A stretch of 64,000 nt of DNA from Ophiobolus disseminans. Its lineage: Eukaryota; Ascomycota; Dothideomycetes; Pleosporales; Phaeosphaeriaceae. The stretch is from positions 1,056,154 through 1,120,153 of the forward strand of contig MU006227.1 of assembly GCA_010093685.1 (NCBI GenBank), in the 5' to 3' direction. How positions within the stretch are numbered: the first letter of the stretch is position 1; each line of letters begins with the position of its first letter. Of this stretch, positions 54,031 through 64,000 are shown one piece after another. Below the pieces are notes generated by a model. The model was not told the origin of the DNA. It did no database searches and worked only from the letters and a program-made list of their open reading frames with translations. Both the position numbers and the translations under genes were made by a program.

Positions 54031-54792
54031 CTACTTCCTCACAGACTTGCTCGCCTTGGCAACTAGCTTCTGCAGCTCAGCATACACCTCAGCAAACTCC
54101 TCGACATCCTCGTCCTTGACGTCTTTCTTGCTCTTAGTCGTCCGGTCCTTGCTGATCATGACGACGCTAGTCGGCCTCTTGGTAGCGCTCGCCTCGCCCA
54201 GTTGCGCGCGCGACTTGATGTATATGTAGGGGATGCTGTGGTCCTCGCAGAGGACGGGGATGTGCGAGATGACGTCCATGGGCGAGATGTCTGCGGCGAT
54301 GACAACGATGGCGGAGGGGTTGTTGGGATCGGAGGAAGCGGGACCGGATGACTGGGACTTGCGCAGGGCCTTGACGACTTCCTTGACGCCGCGGCGGAGG
54401 GTCTTGGTCTTCGCGGCTGTGGTGGTGTTAGGAGATGGAGTTTGAGGCTTGCGCGGAGTGGGAAATATGGCGCGCAACTTACACTTTTTGACTGTCTTCA
54501 GGATCTTTTTGATCTCCTTGGTGTCATCTGCCAGAGGAAATGCGAACGGGACAAGTGCACCTCGCGGCTCGTCACCCTCATCGCCATCTACAACCTTGAC
54601 GAGCGCGACCTCTGGCGCTTTCTCAAGCTCTGCCTCGAGCGCGTCGACCATCTCGGTGTCCAGATGGACCTTCTTCTCCTTCTTGTCCTTTTTGCTCTTG
54701 GTCACGCCATCTGTTTCCGCGCGCTTCTCCTTCTTGTCCTTCTTGTCTCTCTTCTCCTTCTTCAGCTTCTTCTCTTCGATTTCCTTCGCCAT
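54031..54792 (-). CDS. NHP2: H/ACA snoRNP protein Nhp2 (L7Ae family)
   Basis: Model complement(54031-54416, 54483-54792), 231 residues. The 66-nt intron (GTAAGT, CCTAAC, CACAG) interrupts VKKS-AKTKTLRRGVKEV; reading through it gives an unnatural Pro/Thr-rich insert, so splicing is required. The ATG at 54792 (MAKEIEEKKLKKEK) is the first true start. The N-terminus is a long Lys-rich extension, probably a nucleolar targeting segment. The L7Ae fold carries the family hallmarks RRGVKEVVKALRK, V-V-I-A-A-D-I-S-P-M-D-V-I-S-H-I-P, and LCEDHSIPYIYIKSRAQLG. Nhp2 binds H/ACA guide RNAs with Cbf5, Nop10 and Gar1 for pseudouridylation of rRNA. The Lys-rich head is longer than in yeast. Confidence 0.93.
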   Translation of the reverse strand: MAKEIEEKKLKKEKRDKKDKKEKRAETDGVTKSKKDKKEKKVHLDTEMVDALEAELEKAPEVALVKVVDGDEGDEPRGALVPFAFPLADDTKEIKKILKTVKKCKLRAIFPTPRKPQTPSPNTTTAAKTKTLRRGVKEVVKALRKSQSSGPASSDPNNPSAIVVIAADISPMDVISHIPVLCEDHSIPYIYIKSRAQLGEASATKRPTSVVMISKDRTTKSKKDVKDEDVEEFAEVYAELQKLVAKASKSVRK

Positions 54793-55605
54793 TGTGTATG
54801 ATTTCAATTGAGGTCTATATGCAGTGAGCGATTGTTAAGCGCACTTGGGACGGCAGTGCAGAGACGTGTGTGGTGGCAGAGCGTGGAGCTGTTGGTGTCG
54901 TTCTCGAGCTGTCGAACTTTCCCGATCTTAAAATTTCGCTAATGCACGGACACTTTCCAGTCCGCATGACCCACACCTTAGCGTCCTTTTCTATCCACTA
55001 GGGCACATGAGCAACGATAAGGTTCATGCAGCACGTCTTTTTGGAGCACATCAAATTCAGGTTCAACAAATATACATAGTCGTTTTGATTCCATTACATC
55101 TTTTCATCAATCTAGCTACCAGCTGTGCAGGCTCCCCTCGCCTCCGACGACGCGAAATCTACGACCAGATACTTGTGGTATGTGCAGTATGAATCCCCTC
55201 GAGGCCCGTACTAGGAAAGTAAAAACAGAACGCAGAAATTATTAACGGCTTGCGGTAGCAGCTAAACTCACGACAATGAGTAACGCGCTTGGGCCAGCCT
55301 CCAATGGTGTCCAGAATAACGAATGGGTATGAAGAGGAAGGGTATTATGACGACAGGCAAAGAAGAGCCCGAGCTCAAGTGTGAACGAAGACTGGACCAG
55401 ACCGCCCCCATTACGCCGTATCATCCTCCTAGGAAATAAGGGGAATAGAACTATAGATGACCGCTCCCAGTATGCCATGACATGGAAACACCAAACTCCG
55501 TGCCATGCTCCCAGATGCAAGGAGATGACAGAAACAGACAAAAGAGAGCCACAGTCTAATAAAGAAAGCTGAAGGGAATCAAAGAGCACGAGGGGTGGGC
55601 TTCTT
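54793..55605. other. Intergenic, 0.8 kb
   Basis: Promoter of NHP2 and 3' flank of the C2H2 regulator gene. Chance frames only. Confidence 0.45.
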
Positions 55606-58191
55606 CTAGTAGGCCATCTGCATCTCCATGACCTGCACACCGCCAGCAGCCATTGACGGTGTCGCGGATCCAGAGCGGGACGACATGGCGTCCTCGTAGC
55701 CAACAAGAGCTTGCGAGTGTAGCTTGAACGCTTCGCCCATGAGTTTGGTGATACTGTGCAGCGTTAGTAGGTCATACATGTGTCGGAGAGAATCAATGTA
55801 ACATACCCCCAAACGACGACTTCGTCGATCATGCTGCCCCATAGTCGTGCAACGGTAGAGCTCAACTTCGCACCATATACGTCCACTGAGTCATCGTCAA
55901 ACAGATTGCGCAGCTTGTTGTACATGGCTAGCTCTTCTTCCGTAGCAGGCTCCTCGTCATGCTCCAGGCGGTAGAGCCACAGAGTCAGAATGACCATTAG
56001 ATCCATGCCGGTGAGTGGGTGCTCGATACTCCAGTTGGTGGCTGAGGTGCGCGCAACCCAACGAATGCCTTGCACGGCTGCGACCTCGATGCAGTCGAAG
56101 CACTCCTGGATGACCTTGATCATTTCTTGCGATCGCACAACCTTGTCGCGAGCATTTGTCATTGCCGCGGCAACTTCGTAAGAATCGTGGTAACGCAGAG
56201 CTTCCTGGATCGACTTCAGGTCTACGACAAGGCGGGCACGGGTGTTGCGGTAGAGGGCCATTGCGTTGAAGATCAAAGGATGGCCCTTGTGGGGAGCGCT
56301 TAGCTGGACCACAACCGTCTCTGGCTCGCACAGCTCCAGCGACTTCTCCCAGGTCTCCAAGGCCAGTCGCAGCTTGTACTCGGTGACTACATCCTGCAGC
56401 GCTTCGGGGCTGCGCTTGTGGTACCAAACCTCAAGGAAGAGCGCGTTGATCATAACACGCGTGGCGAATGCGCTGTAGCGCGCAGTCTCGCCCTGGAAGA
56501 GGTTGTCGTGTGCTTGACGGAAGGTGATGATCTTCGACTGCTCGACGCTCTCGCGCCAGGCCTCGTCGTCGGAGACCTCCATGGTCCAGAGAGACTCAGA
56601 CGAGGGCAATTCCAAGGTGTCGAACTCGTTGAAGCCCATGGCCGGGGTGTGGTTGTACGTCAGAGTCAACAGCCCGAAGAAGATGTAGACTGCGTAGTAA
56701 GTTCGCCGACACTGCTCGTCTACAACCCACTCTTGGTGGGTGGGTTGGGCTCCCTCGCGGGCCTCTGTGCGGATCTTGAGCTCGTAACGATTTCCGGCGA
56801 CCATGTTGGCTAGAAGACTCTTGATCGAGCAGGCCCACTCGAGGCCCTTGGGGTCACCGCTCCAGCTGGAGAAGATCATGTTCAGCAGAGTGCTCTGCAT
56901 GGTCCACAGCGGGCATTTGCGCGAGCTGAAGTTCTCCTTGTTCTGCAGGAACTGGTTGACGAGGACCTTGGAGCCAATATGGAGCATGTAGGCCTGGTCC
57001 TGGTCGAAGATGTAGAGGGCGCCAATCGACAGGACAGCTAGGAGCAGGGGCGCGGACACCTCCGTGGGGTTGAAGGTGGCAGGGTGCAAGAAGGGCAGGT
57101 GGTGGTGGAAAAGGTCGAAGTACGTCTTGAGCAGACGGTTCAGGGTGTTGAGGCTGGGCAGGTGGAAGGTCTCCAGGAGCGCGTTCTCGCTGTCGTACTG
57201 CTTGATGTTCTCGTAGATGCGCTGGCACTGATCTTCCGACTCCAGCTGGGGGGCGCGAGTCATGGTCAGCGCCTGGCTGGGGCCGGGCGACTTGCGGTAG
57301 TCGACAGGCGAGACGGGCCCCAGCATCGACGGGTATGGCGACAGCGCGCCGGGGGTGCCGAGCCCGTTCCCGCCGTTCATGGACTGGAAGGCGGGTGTGA
57401 GCGAGTCACTGCCCGACATGGTGCGCTCCATCAGCGGTGGCAGCTGGTGGGGGTTCGAGTGCAGGGCGCTCGCGCTGTTGAAGGCCGACTTGGGCTCGGG
57501 CTGTGGCACCATTGAGTCTCTCCACGGCATCTGCGGGAGCATGTTCTGACCTGGAGCAGTGTAGGGCACCACGGGCTCCATCATGGATGGGCCAGTGGGC
57601 GCGATGACGGGGTCTGGGTGGTTCGGCACCATCTCAGGCTCCTGGCTGGCCATGGCGCGGTGGTGGAAGTCGGTCATGAGCATGGCGGCGGCCTCGATGT
57701 CGGCGTCGACCATGTCGTCCTCGTCGATGTGGCCGAGGTGGCTCGTGTCGAGGGGCACGGCGGGCTTCGAGGGCCCGGCGTCGGCGGCCTTGTTGCTGGC
57801 CCGGCGCTTCTGCTCGCTGGGCAGGGGCGCGCCGCCATCTTTGGCGTGGACGGTGCGGTCGTGGCGGAGGAGGAGGTCGCGACGCACAAAGGTGCTGCGG
57901 CACTTGAGGCACTTGAACGGGCGCTCCTTGGTGTCTGTGGTGAGGGGCAGTTAGCAACACCGTGTCTGTCGTTCCCCGCAGCGCGTTCACCGCGCGGTGT
58001 CCCGCATCCAAACAGCTACCCCGCCCAAAACATCAAGCTCCATCGCCAAACACGGGGATGCACTTACGAGAGCGCTCGTGGCGGCTTCGGTGCTCGCTCC
58101 TGCTGAACGCGCGATTGCAGAACTGGCACTTGTACTTCTTCTCGGGCGCACCCGTCTTGCGGGCGGCGGCGGGCGTCGAGTTGGACGCCAT
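55606..58191 (-). CDS. C2H2 zinc-finger transcription factor with fungal-specific regulatory domain
   Basis: Model complement(55606-55753, 55807-57934, 58068-58191), 799 residues. Intron 1 (133 nt, GTAAGT, GCTAAC) falls between the two zinc fingers, intron 2 (53 nt, GTATGT, CTAAC) near the end; without splicing intron 2 the frame ends early. Finger 1 has C22-C25-H38-H42 (KCQFCNRAFSRSEHRSRHER), finger 2 C50-C53-H66-H71 (KERPFKCLKCRSTFVRRD). Residues about 240-600 are the fungal transcription factor regulatory domain (LLKTYFDLFHHHLPFLHPAT, ALYIFDQ). Two adjacent C2H2 fingers plus this domain is typical of AmdX-like or Klf1-like regulators of carbon or stress metabolism. The C-terminus ends in Q-M-E-M-Q-M-A-Y-type residues. 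The target genes are unknown. Confidence 0.88.
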
Positions 58192-61100
58192 GTGGGCGGG
58201 TCGAGCAGCTGTTTGCGATCGTGGCCGTGTGTAGGCGATGCAGTGGGATGTTGGCAGCCGTTGCGCGAGGTGCGTCGGGCTAAAGCGTGCTGGCGGTGGT
58301 GGTTGAACGATAGCCGTGCTCGTCTCTCATTCCGCAAAACTCCACAGCACCGGTGCGGCCGGTGAAAATGATGGGATAGATATGCGACGGCGCTGAGGAT
58401 ACGGTTAGTCTGCAGTGCCGGGCAATGCGTGGTGGGCTGATGAGATGGATGCTGGAATGGCTGCGCGACCGCGGAATTCACGGGCAGTAAAGTCAGGAGA
58501 AAGAGCCCTGGAGAGGGGCAGGCGCGAGGGCCACCACGCCACGGGTCGCACTTGCCTCGCCAGCCTCCCCTTGTCACCATTTGTCGCCCCAAAATGATAT
58601 TACACTTCGACACCGCTAACGAGCTTGGAACACGCGCCGTTAATTTTACACTTATATCAGAGGCTCTTGTGTTCTGTCGATGACATGCAATGCTTTGCCC
58701 TGGCAGTCAGTCCAAGGTGGGGTGAATGCGAACAATGTTGTGACTATGGAACTGCAGACGACTTGCTTCGCCGCCTGAACAACTCCATTATTGCAGAGCA
58801 CACAGCCCGGAGAATTGAGGGCCGTGGCGGAGGAACGCCTCTGGACCCAATGGCTACATGGCACCTCGCTGTCCAACCGCTCGCCTTGCGGCCAGCCTTT
58901 GGGAATCAGAGTCGCCGTACCACATCCCGTCAGCGGAGCTGCTATTCTCAACGACCAGTCGTCGCACCGCATCGAGAAAGAGCGGTAAGAATGCCCACAC
59001 TGCTTTTGCCTGTTGAAGATGTAGTCTACACGGCGCCGGTTATCAGATGCATCGAGTGCATGCGAGCGCTCACCGCCTCACGTCTATGATTCGGCGACTG
59101 CGCCATATCAAAGTTGCTGACACACCACGTTCTGAACACAGAGGAAGCACGAGTGTCACCCCTCTTGGTCTGTGTCTGTGATGACGATGGCGTAGGATAG
59201 GGGTAGCCTTCGTTTCCAACAGTAAACTATGACGCCAGGACGACCTCCAAACCCTTACGACAATTGTTCGACTAACTTGAAGACGATCGCGCACTTGTTC
59301 CTGAAAACCCACCCATACTTTCGGGCTGGGAATCCCGTTCCCCGGACCCACTTCGTCGTTTAGTAGATCCACAGCTGCAGCAGACTCGGCAATCATGCAG
59401 AGGAGTTTAGAACATCATGTCGACCTCGAGGCTGTTGTTGTGTGCTTTTGTCATGCTTTTGTTGCTTTACATTGCGTTGTTTGAGCCGCAAAGTCGCAAT
59501 CAAACGCCTTGGTAGAATGACATGCCACCTGCACAGATCAGTACCTTGTCGCAAGCAGTCTTAACGCCCGGAATATGCCCCGCTTGTCAAAAGAACCGAG
59601 ATCCTTGAACAACGTGGGTCTGCAAGCTAACGGCTTCGCTAGAGTGACAAGTCGTCGCTCTTCACCGTCATCCTCGCAACTGAGAACGGTATCAGAGACA
59701 CCCCCCTCGATTTTGCGGCACAATATTTGAGCCCCTCTTCCTCGAGAGGGGGATTTGCTTCTCGCAGATTACCCCCGCGCTAGATCACATCTCGTAATGC
59801 TTTAGAAGGGCAGGACGGCTTCGGGCCCGTGGTTTCATATCAGAGGAGAGTGGTGGTCCGTTCGCTGCTGGAGACGGCTCGCAGCCGCTTTCCGTGGCCT
59901 TGCATGCGGCAGAAGCAAAGTTGAAACGAAGCAAACGTTCGCAGCGGTGAGAATCTTATCAGAAGCTCCTCAGTTCCTGAAGAAATCGCATTGCTGTCAC
60001 AGGACGGAAGTGCTCTTCCACGAGGCTGCTTGCATGCGTTGGACGCTGTATGCACAGAATCCTATCAACGAACATGTTGGCGATAGATCTCCCACGTAAC
60101 TCGGTCGAACATGTCGCAGCCAATCCAGATCCATGCGGCGACATCTGGACAGTCGTTAACGCACCCCCACGTGTGGCACGCTGCAGGTACTCCCACGTGT
60201 ATTGGGCATCCAGTATCTCTCGCAGATAGAGCGTTGCTGAAGATGAAGCTGACGCTACCAACACAAGCGGGTGTCTCACGACTCGAGAAAAGGCCCTTCC
60301 GCTTCCGCGCATCACACCATGCGCTTTTCCCTCAGAGTGGGTCGCTAGGAGAATTTGGACAGCCTTCTACCGGGTCTTCCATCTTCGCTATGTGACAGAA
60401 GATCGGGTTCGGTTGGACATGCGATACAGCTGGAGGCTCAGTACCATTCCGTGTATCTACTGCAAGCTATGAGACGTTGACTAACACCCACAACATCTGG
60501 GAAGGTCTGACCATAAGATTCTGTGCGGCACGGCCAAAGTGGTGATGACACGAACTTACCCTCACCATTGAAGAGTAGCGGTAAAGGCCGAGGAAAGGTA
60601 TCGTCTTACAGGCAACATGGTAGTACTGCTGGACTTGGCAACACAACTGTTCACGAATACTGAGGCCGAACGAGTCAAGCAATGTTCTAGACGTATAGGA
60701 TCGCCTGAGATCCCCACTGTCTTCAGCTGATGGCACTCGGTTGTGTATTGAGTATGGTGGGGTTCGCACGGGTCGCCTTGCATGTTCCAACATGCTAACG
60801 GAAGACAGCGTCCAGCGCTCAAGGCAAGGCTGCCACTGTTCTTTGGCGTCTGCCACATAGATAATGACCGTTGCAGCATCGCCCAGGCACTGTCGCGATA
60901 GATTGCGCATGCACATCATCGGCTGCAGGCATGCTTGTATATAGACGTGCATAGAGAGCGACTCTGGGGCAAGGCAGACGGGCTTCATTAATGCTGCCGC
61001 TATATACGAAAACTGACTGGGGTTACGAGACGCCTCACCTGCACCTCCAGGGCTCTTTACCCAACGTCACGTTACCTGCAGTTGGCCCACCTCCCTCGAC

Positions 61101-61449
61101 CCGCTCCCAATGCTGCAGTCTCTTCGCCCAACATATCCTCATTTTCTTAACCGCGATATTGTAGCAGAGTACCTGTTGCGAAGGTCTATTCGCTGCAGAG
61201 CTTTGGAGGCGCGAATGTGAGCGGCGTCTATCATATGCCGCCGCCAGCTCTGAACCAATTGCGTGCGCTGATCCCGCCCTCCACCCTGGCCAACATCTGG
61301 ACGTCCAAATAGGGTCCACCGCGTCGTAAGACCCGACCGCACATCTTCTGGCGTCCTGGAGGACTGCTGCACCACAGCCTGAAAGGTCGCTCCTGCCTGC
61401 CTCCGTCGCTTCCACTTCGAGACGGCTCGACGGTCGTCCCTTCTCCGCC
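58192..61449. promoter_or_regulatory. Long intergenic region, 3.3 kb
   Basis: Upstream of both the C2H2 regulator (minus strand) and the Ras exchange factor (plus strand). Several frames of 60-170 codons are present on both strands (for instance 60467-60988 minus), but none shows a domain and most start with non-ATG codons. Long promoters are common for fungal regulators. No transposon signature seen. Confidence 0.4.
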
Positions 61450-64000
61450 ATGAACAGCTTCAACGGCACCTCGCCCGGCGGCATGTACGTCCGTGCCTTA
61501 TACGACTACGACGCCGACGATCGCACGAGCCTGAGTTTCCGGCAGGGCGACATCATACAGGTCATCACGCAGCTGGAGAGTGGCTGGTGGGACGGGGTCA
61601 TCAGTGGCGTCCGCGGCTGGTTCCCGAGCAACTACTGCGCGGTTGTGCAGCGGCCGAGCGACGACATGGAGGATGACAGGAATGGCGGGGACACGGAAGA
61701 CGATCGCGACACGCAGTCGATAGGCGGCACCGACTACACCAACTCGGACACGGAGTCGCTGAGCGGCAACGACACCATCCTGCCCATTGAGCGCAACGAG
61801 AACAGCAAAGAGGAGGAGGCCGCCTTCTGGATTCCCCAGGCGACGCCGGATGGCCGCCTCTTCTACTTCAACACCCTGACCGGCGTGAGCACTATGGAGC
61901 TCCCGCTGGAGTCGCCCTCGCCGAACGAGAGTGGGCCACGCGACCGCGTCAACGTCTTCATTCCGGAGTCGTCACGGCCACCGCCTGAAATGCTCGCGTC
62001 TGGGTACAGCGTCGACGACACCGACGATGAAACGTCGGCGTCCGACTTTGAGGGGCCCAACATCAAGGGCTCCTACAGTTCAGTGGTATGTAGGATGCGT
62101 GTGACTTTCAGAGCATGGCTAACAGGCCCACCAGCGCCGACGACAACGACTATCCGACGGTGTGTCTCCGGCGACTTCGATGGAGTCTATGAGCGCGGGC
62201 TACCCGCCACGGTCATACGAAACCAACGGCGCAAGCTTCTCGGCCGCTGCCATTCCCCCCATCGGCACCACGGCCACCTCGTTCGCTCAAACCCCCGCGA
62301 ATGGCGGCCCCACCTCATCTACGCAGGCGCGGAGGTTCTACGATGACGTGAACCCCGTACCCTTGACCTGGAACCGGATGGTAGACGACATGCGCCGCGC
62401 CATTGAGCGCTATAGGCAGGCCATCAACAACAGCGACCGATCCGAGTTTGTGAAGAGAGCCGAGGACATATCGGATCACCTGCGGTTACTGCTTGCTGCA
62501 GGCTCAGGCACCACCGACAATCACTCCGGCAACCCTTCCATCATCTCGACCAACAAGGCCCTGTACCCACATTTTCGCGAGACTATGTCACGTTTTTCGA
62601 AACTAGTCTTGTCCTCGCACATAGCAGCTTCCGACTTTCCACCCCCGGATTCATACTCCAAGTGCCTGAAGGAAGCGGACGGCGTGCTGAATGGCGTGTT
62701 TGGCTTCGTCGAAGTGGCTCGGCAACAGCGTGGGGAAGACATTCCTCGGCTCGTGCCAGGCTTCATCGTTGGCAGCAGCATCGGCGGAAGCTGGAACCAC
62801 AACGGTGCCGACGCTCGTGATGCAAACTCGTCTACGTCCTTTATAGACCAGGAGGAGTACGAATCCTTCGTGGAACCAGTTGTCAAACTGGACTCCCGCG
62901 TTTTGGACAGATTAGAAAGTGTGAAGAAACACATACTGCACAATCTGCGACGCCTGGACGATCACTTAGTTGTCCGAGACCATATCATTACCCACCAAAG
63001 ACACCAGTTAATCGGCGAGCATGTTTGCAGCGCTGCAAGCAAAGTGCTGGAGGCTTGTCGACCGTGGATTTCACAAGTCGAGTCGATCAATCTTTCTTCG
63101 CTCAACACGCCGATGCAAGCACAGCAACTAAATGATTTCAGCATATTCAAGCAGAAAGCTTACGATATGGTTTCAGAGCTGGTCATTGCTTGTCAAGGCG
63201 TCGCGGCCCCACTGGGAGATGAATGGGCAGAGTTACGCGGGGATTCGCTTGAAGATCGCATCGGCGCCGTTCGATCTGTGTCTCGAGAATTGGAAACGAC
63301 CATTGTTCAGCAGTACGCACTCCTGCAGAATATGTCGGACTCGGTGCCTCTGGCAGATATTACACCACGTACCGATCCACGAAGGAACACAGACTCGGAA
63401 ATTTCAAATCAGCATGCCCGAGTACCATCGGCATCCGAAAGACCTATGTTGAAGAACCTTCCTCAGGCGCAGACCTATAGTGAGGGAACGCCTCTAGAGG
63501 AAAACAAAGTCCTGCAGAAACAGAACTTGAACGCCAACAGCAAAAAGCTACTAGATTTCTTTGGTGAGGTGCCAGTGATTCCTCCACCACAACCACCACA
63601 ACCACTGCCAGTGGATGAAACTCCGGAATTCCTGAAGCTAGACCATGAAGGCGAAATCTCCTATGACCACAAAGCGACTCCACCACAATTACGAGGTGGT
63701 ACGCTTGCAGGCCTCGTTGAACAACTGACACGGCACGACCGTCTTGACCCAGCATTCAACAACACTTTCCTCCTCACATATCGATCGTTCACTACGGCCT
63801 CTGAGTTGTTTGAGATGCTGGTGAAGAGATGGAGCATTCAGCCACCACATGCGATTGCCAAAGAAGATTACCAGACGTGGGTAGACATGAAGCAGAAACC
63901 AATCAGATTCCGTGTTGTGAACATTCTCAAGAGTTGGTTTGACAACTATTGGATGGAAGGCAACGATGAAGAAGCCAGGATACTTATCCAGCGAGTGTAC
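61450..64000 (+). CDS. Ras guanine-nucleotide exchange factor, Cdc25/Ste6 type (3' end missing)
   Basis: Model join(61450-62085, 62135-64000+), truncated by the window. The intron of 49 nt has a GTATGT donor; acceptor CCAG at 62134 is preferred over an AG directly next to the branch site (62125). Domains in order: an SH3 domain (YVRALYDYDADDRTSLSF near residue 12, WWDGV, GWFPSNYC near 57), an acidic linker, a WW-like segment (FWIPQATPDGRLFYFNT near 125), a long central helical region, and at the right edge the RasGEF N-terminal module (GGTLAGLVEQLTRHDRLDP, FLLTYRSFTT). The catalytic CDC25 domain should lie just outside. It would activate Ras at the membrane in response to nutrients, controlling cAMP or MAPK signalling, as in yeast Cdc25. 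Confidence 0.93.

Noticed and set aside
58192..61449. Frames such as 58625-59089 and 60467-60988
   Set aside because: Mostly non-ATG starts, no domains, and no consistent splice sites.
1..64000. tRNA, rRNA, CRISPR arrays, bacterial promoters or operons
   Set aside because: No cloverleaf-like B-box with acceptor pairing, no repeat-spacer array and no prokaryotic organisation was seen.

Overview
This is nuclear DNA of a filamentous ascomycete (Pezizomycotina). A Dothideomycete, perhaps one of the Pleosporales, is likely, but that is an inference from the gene families and not proven. The evidence is eukaryotic genes with short introns (about 45-65 nt, GTRNGY donors, CTRAC/CTAAC branch points, YAG acceptors), fungal-only families (Zn2Cys6 regulators, HET domains, hydrolase/NB-ARC/TPR proteins, GPI-anchored Cu superoxide dismutase, DUF4112) and no operons or prokaryotic signals. 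I rebuilt most gene models by hand from splice sites and reading-frame continuity; exon coordinates are given in each entry.

Left part, 1-26.3 kb, ordinary chromosome: an AIG2/GGCT-like protein, a RING-finger gene with a frame break, a hypothetical gene, a GEN1/Yen1-type XPG nuclease with a 14-nt first exon, a Zn2Cys6 regulator whose zinc cluster is split by an intron, a beta-lactamase-fold hydrolase next to a 512-aa catalase with a 9-nt first exon, a hypothetical protein, a GPI-anchored Cu/Zn-type superoxide dismutase, a membrane/F-box-like/cysteine-rich protein, a Cdc14-family septation protein and a PAP2/Aur1-like lipid phosphatase.

Middle part, 26.3-47.1 kb, an accessory island of fungal recognition and immunity genes: a decayed HET-domain gene; an NLR-like gene (serine hydrolase + NB-ARC + eleven 42-aa TPRs + C-terminal hydrophobic segment) with a frameshift at the first TPR; TPR debris; a decayed two-module cysteine-rich secreted protein gene; a 6.05-kb segment bounded by about 0.8-kb inverted repeats and TA dinucleotides that carries a HET-TPR-ankyrin gene (with a 311-bp MITE-like insertion inside one repeat); and a head-to-head pair of paralogous AIG1/GIMAP-like coiled-coil GTPases sharing a 227-bp promoter. 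I infer a fast-evolving allorecognition or immune cluster. The inverted-repeat element with its HET cargo is the best candidate for something undescribed.

Right part, 47.3-64 kb, conserved housekeeping again: DCP2 mRNA decapping enzyme with many Edc3-binding-type leucine motifs, a DUF4112 protein, a small membrane protein, NHP2 (H/ACA snoRNP), a two-C2H2 plus fungal_trans regulator, and the 5' part of a Cdc25-type Ras guanine-nucleotide exchange factor that runs off the window. No tRNA, rRNA or CRISPR was seen.
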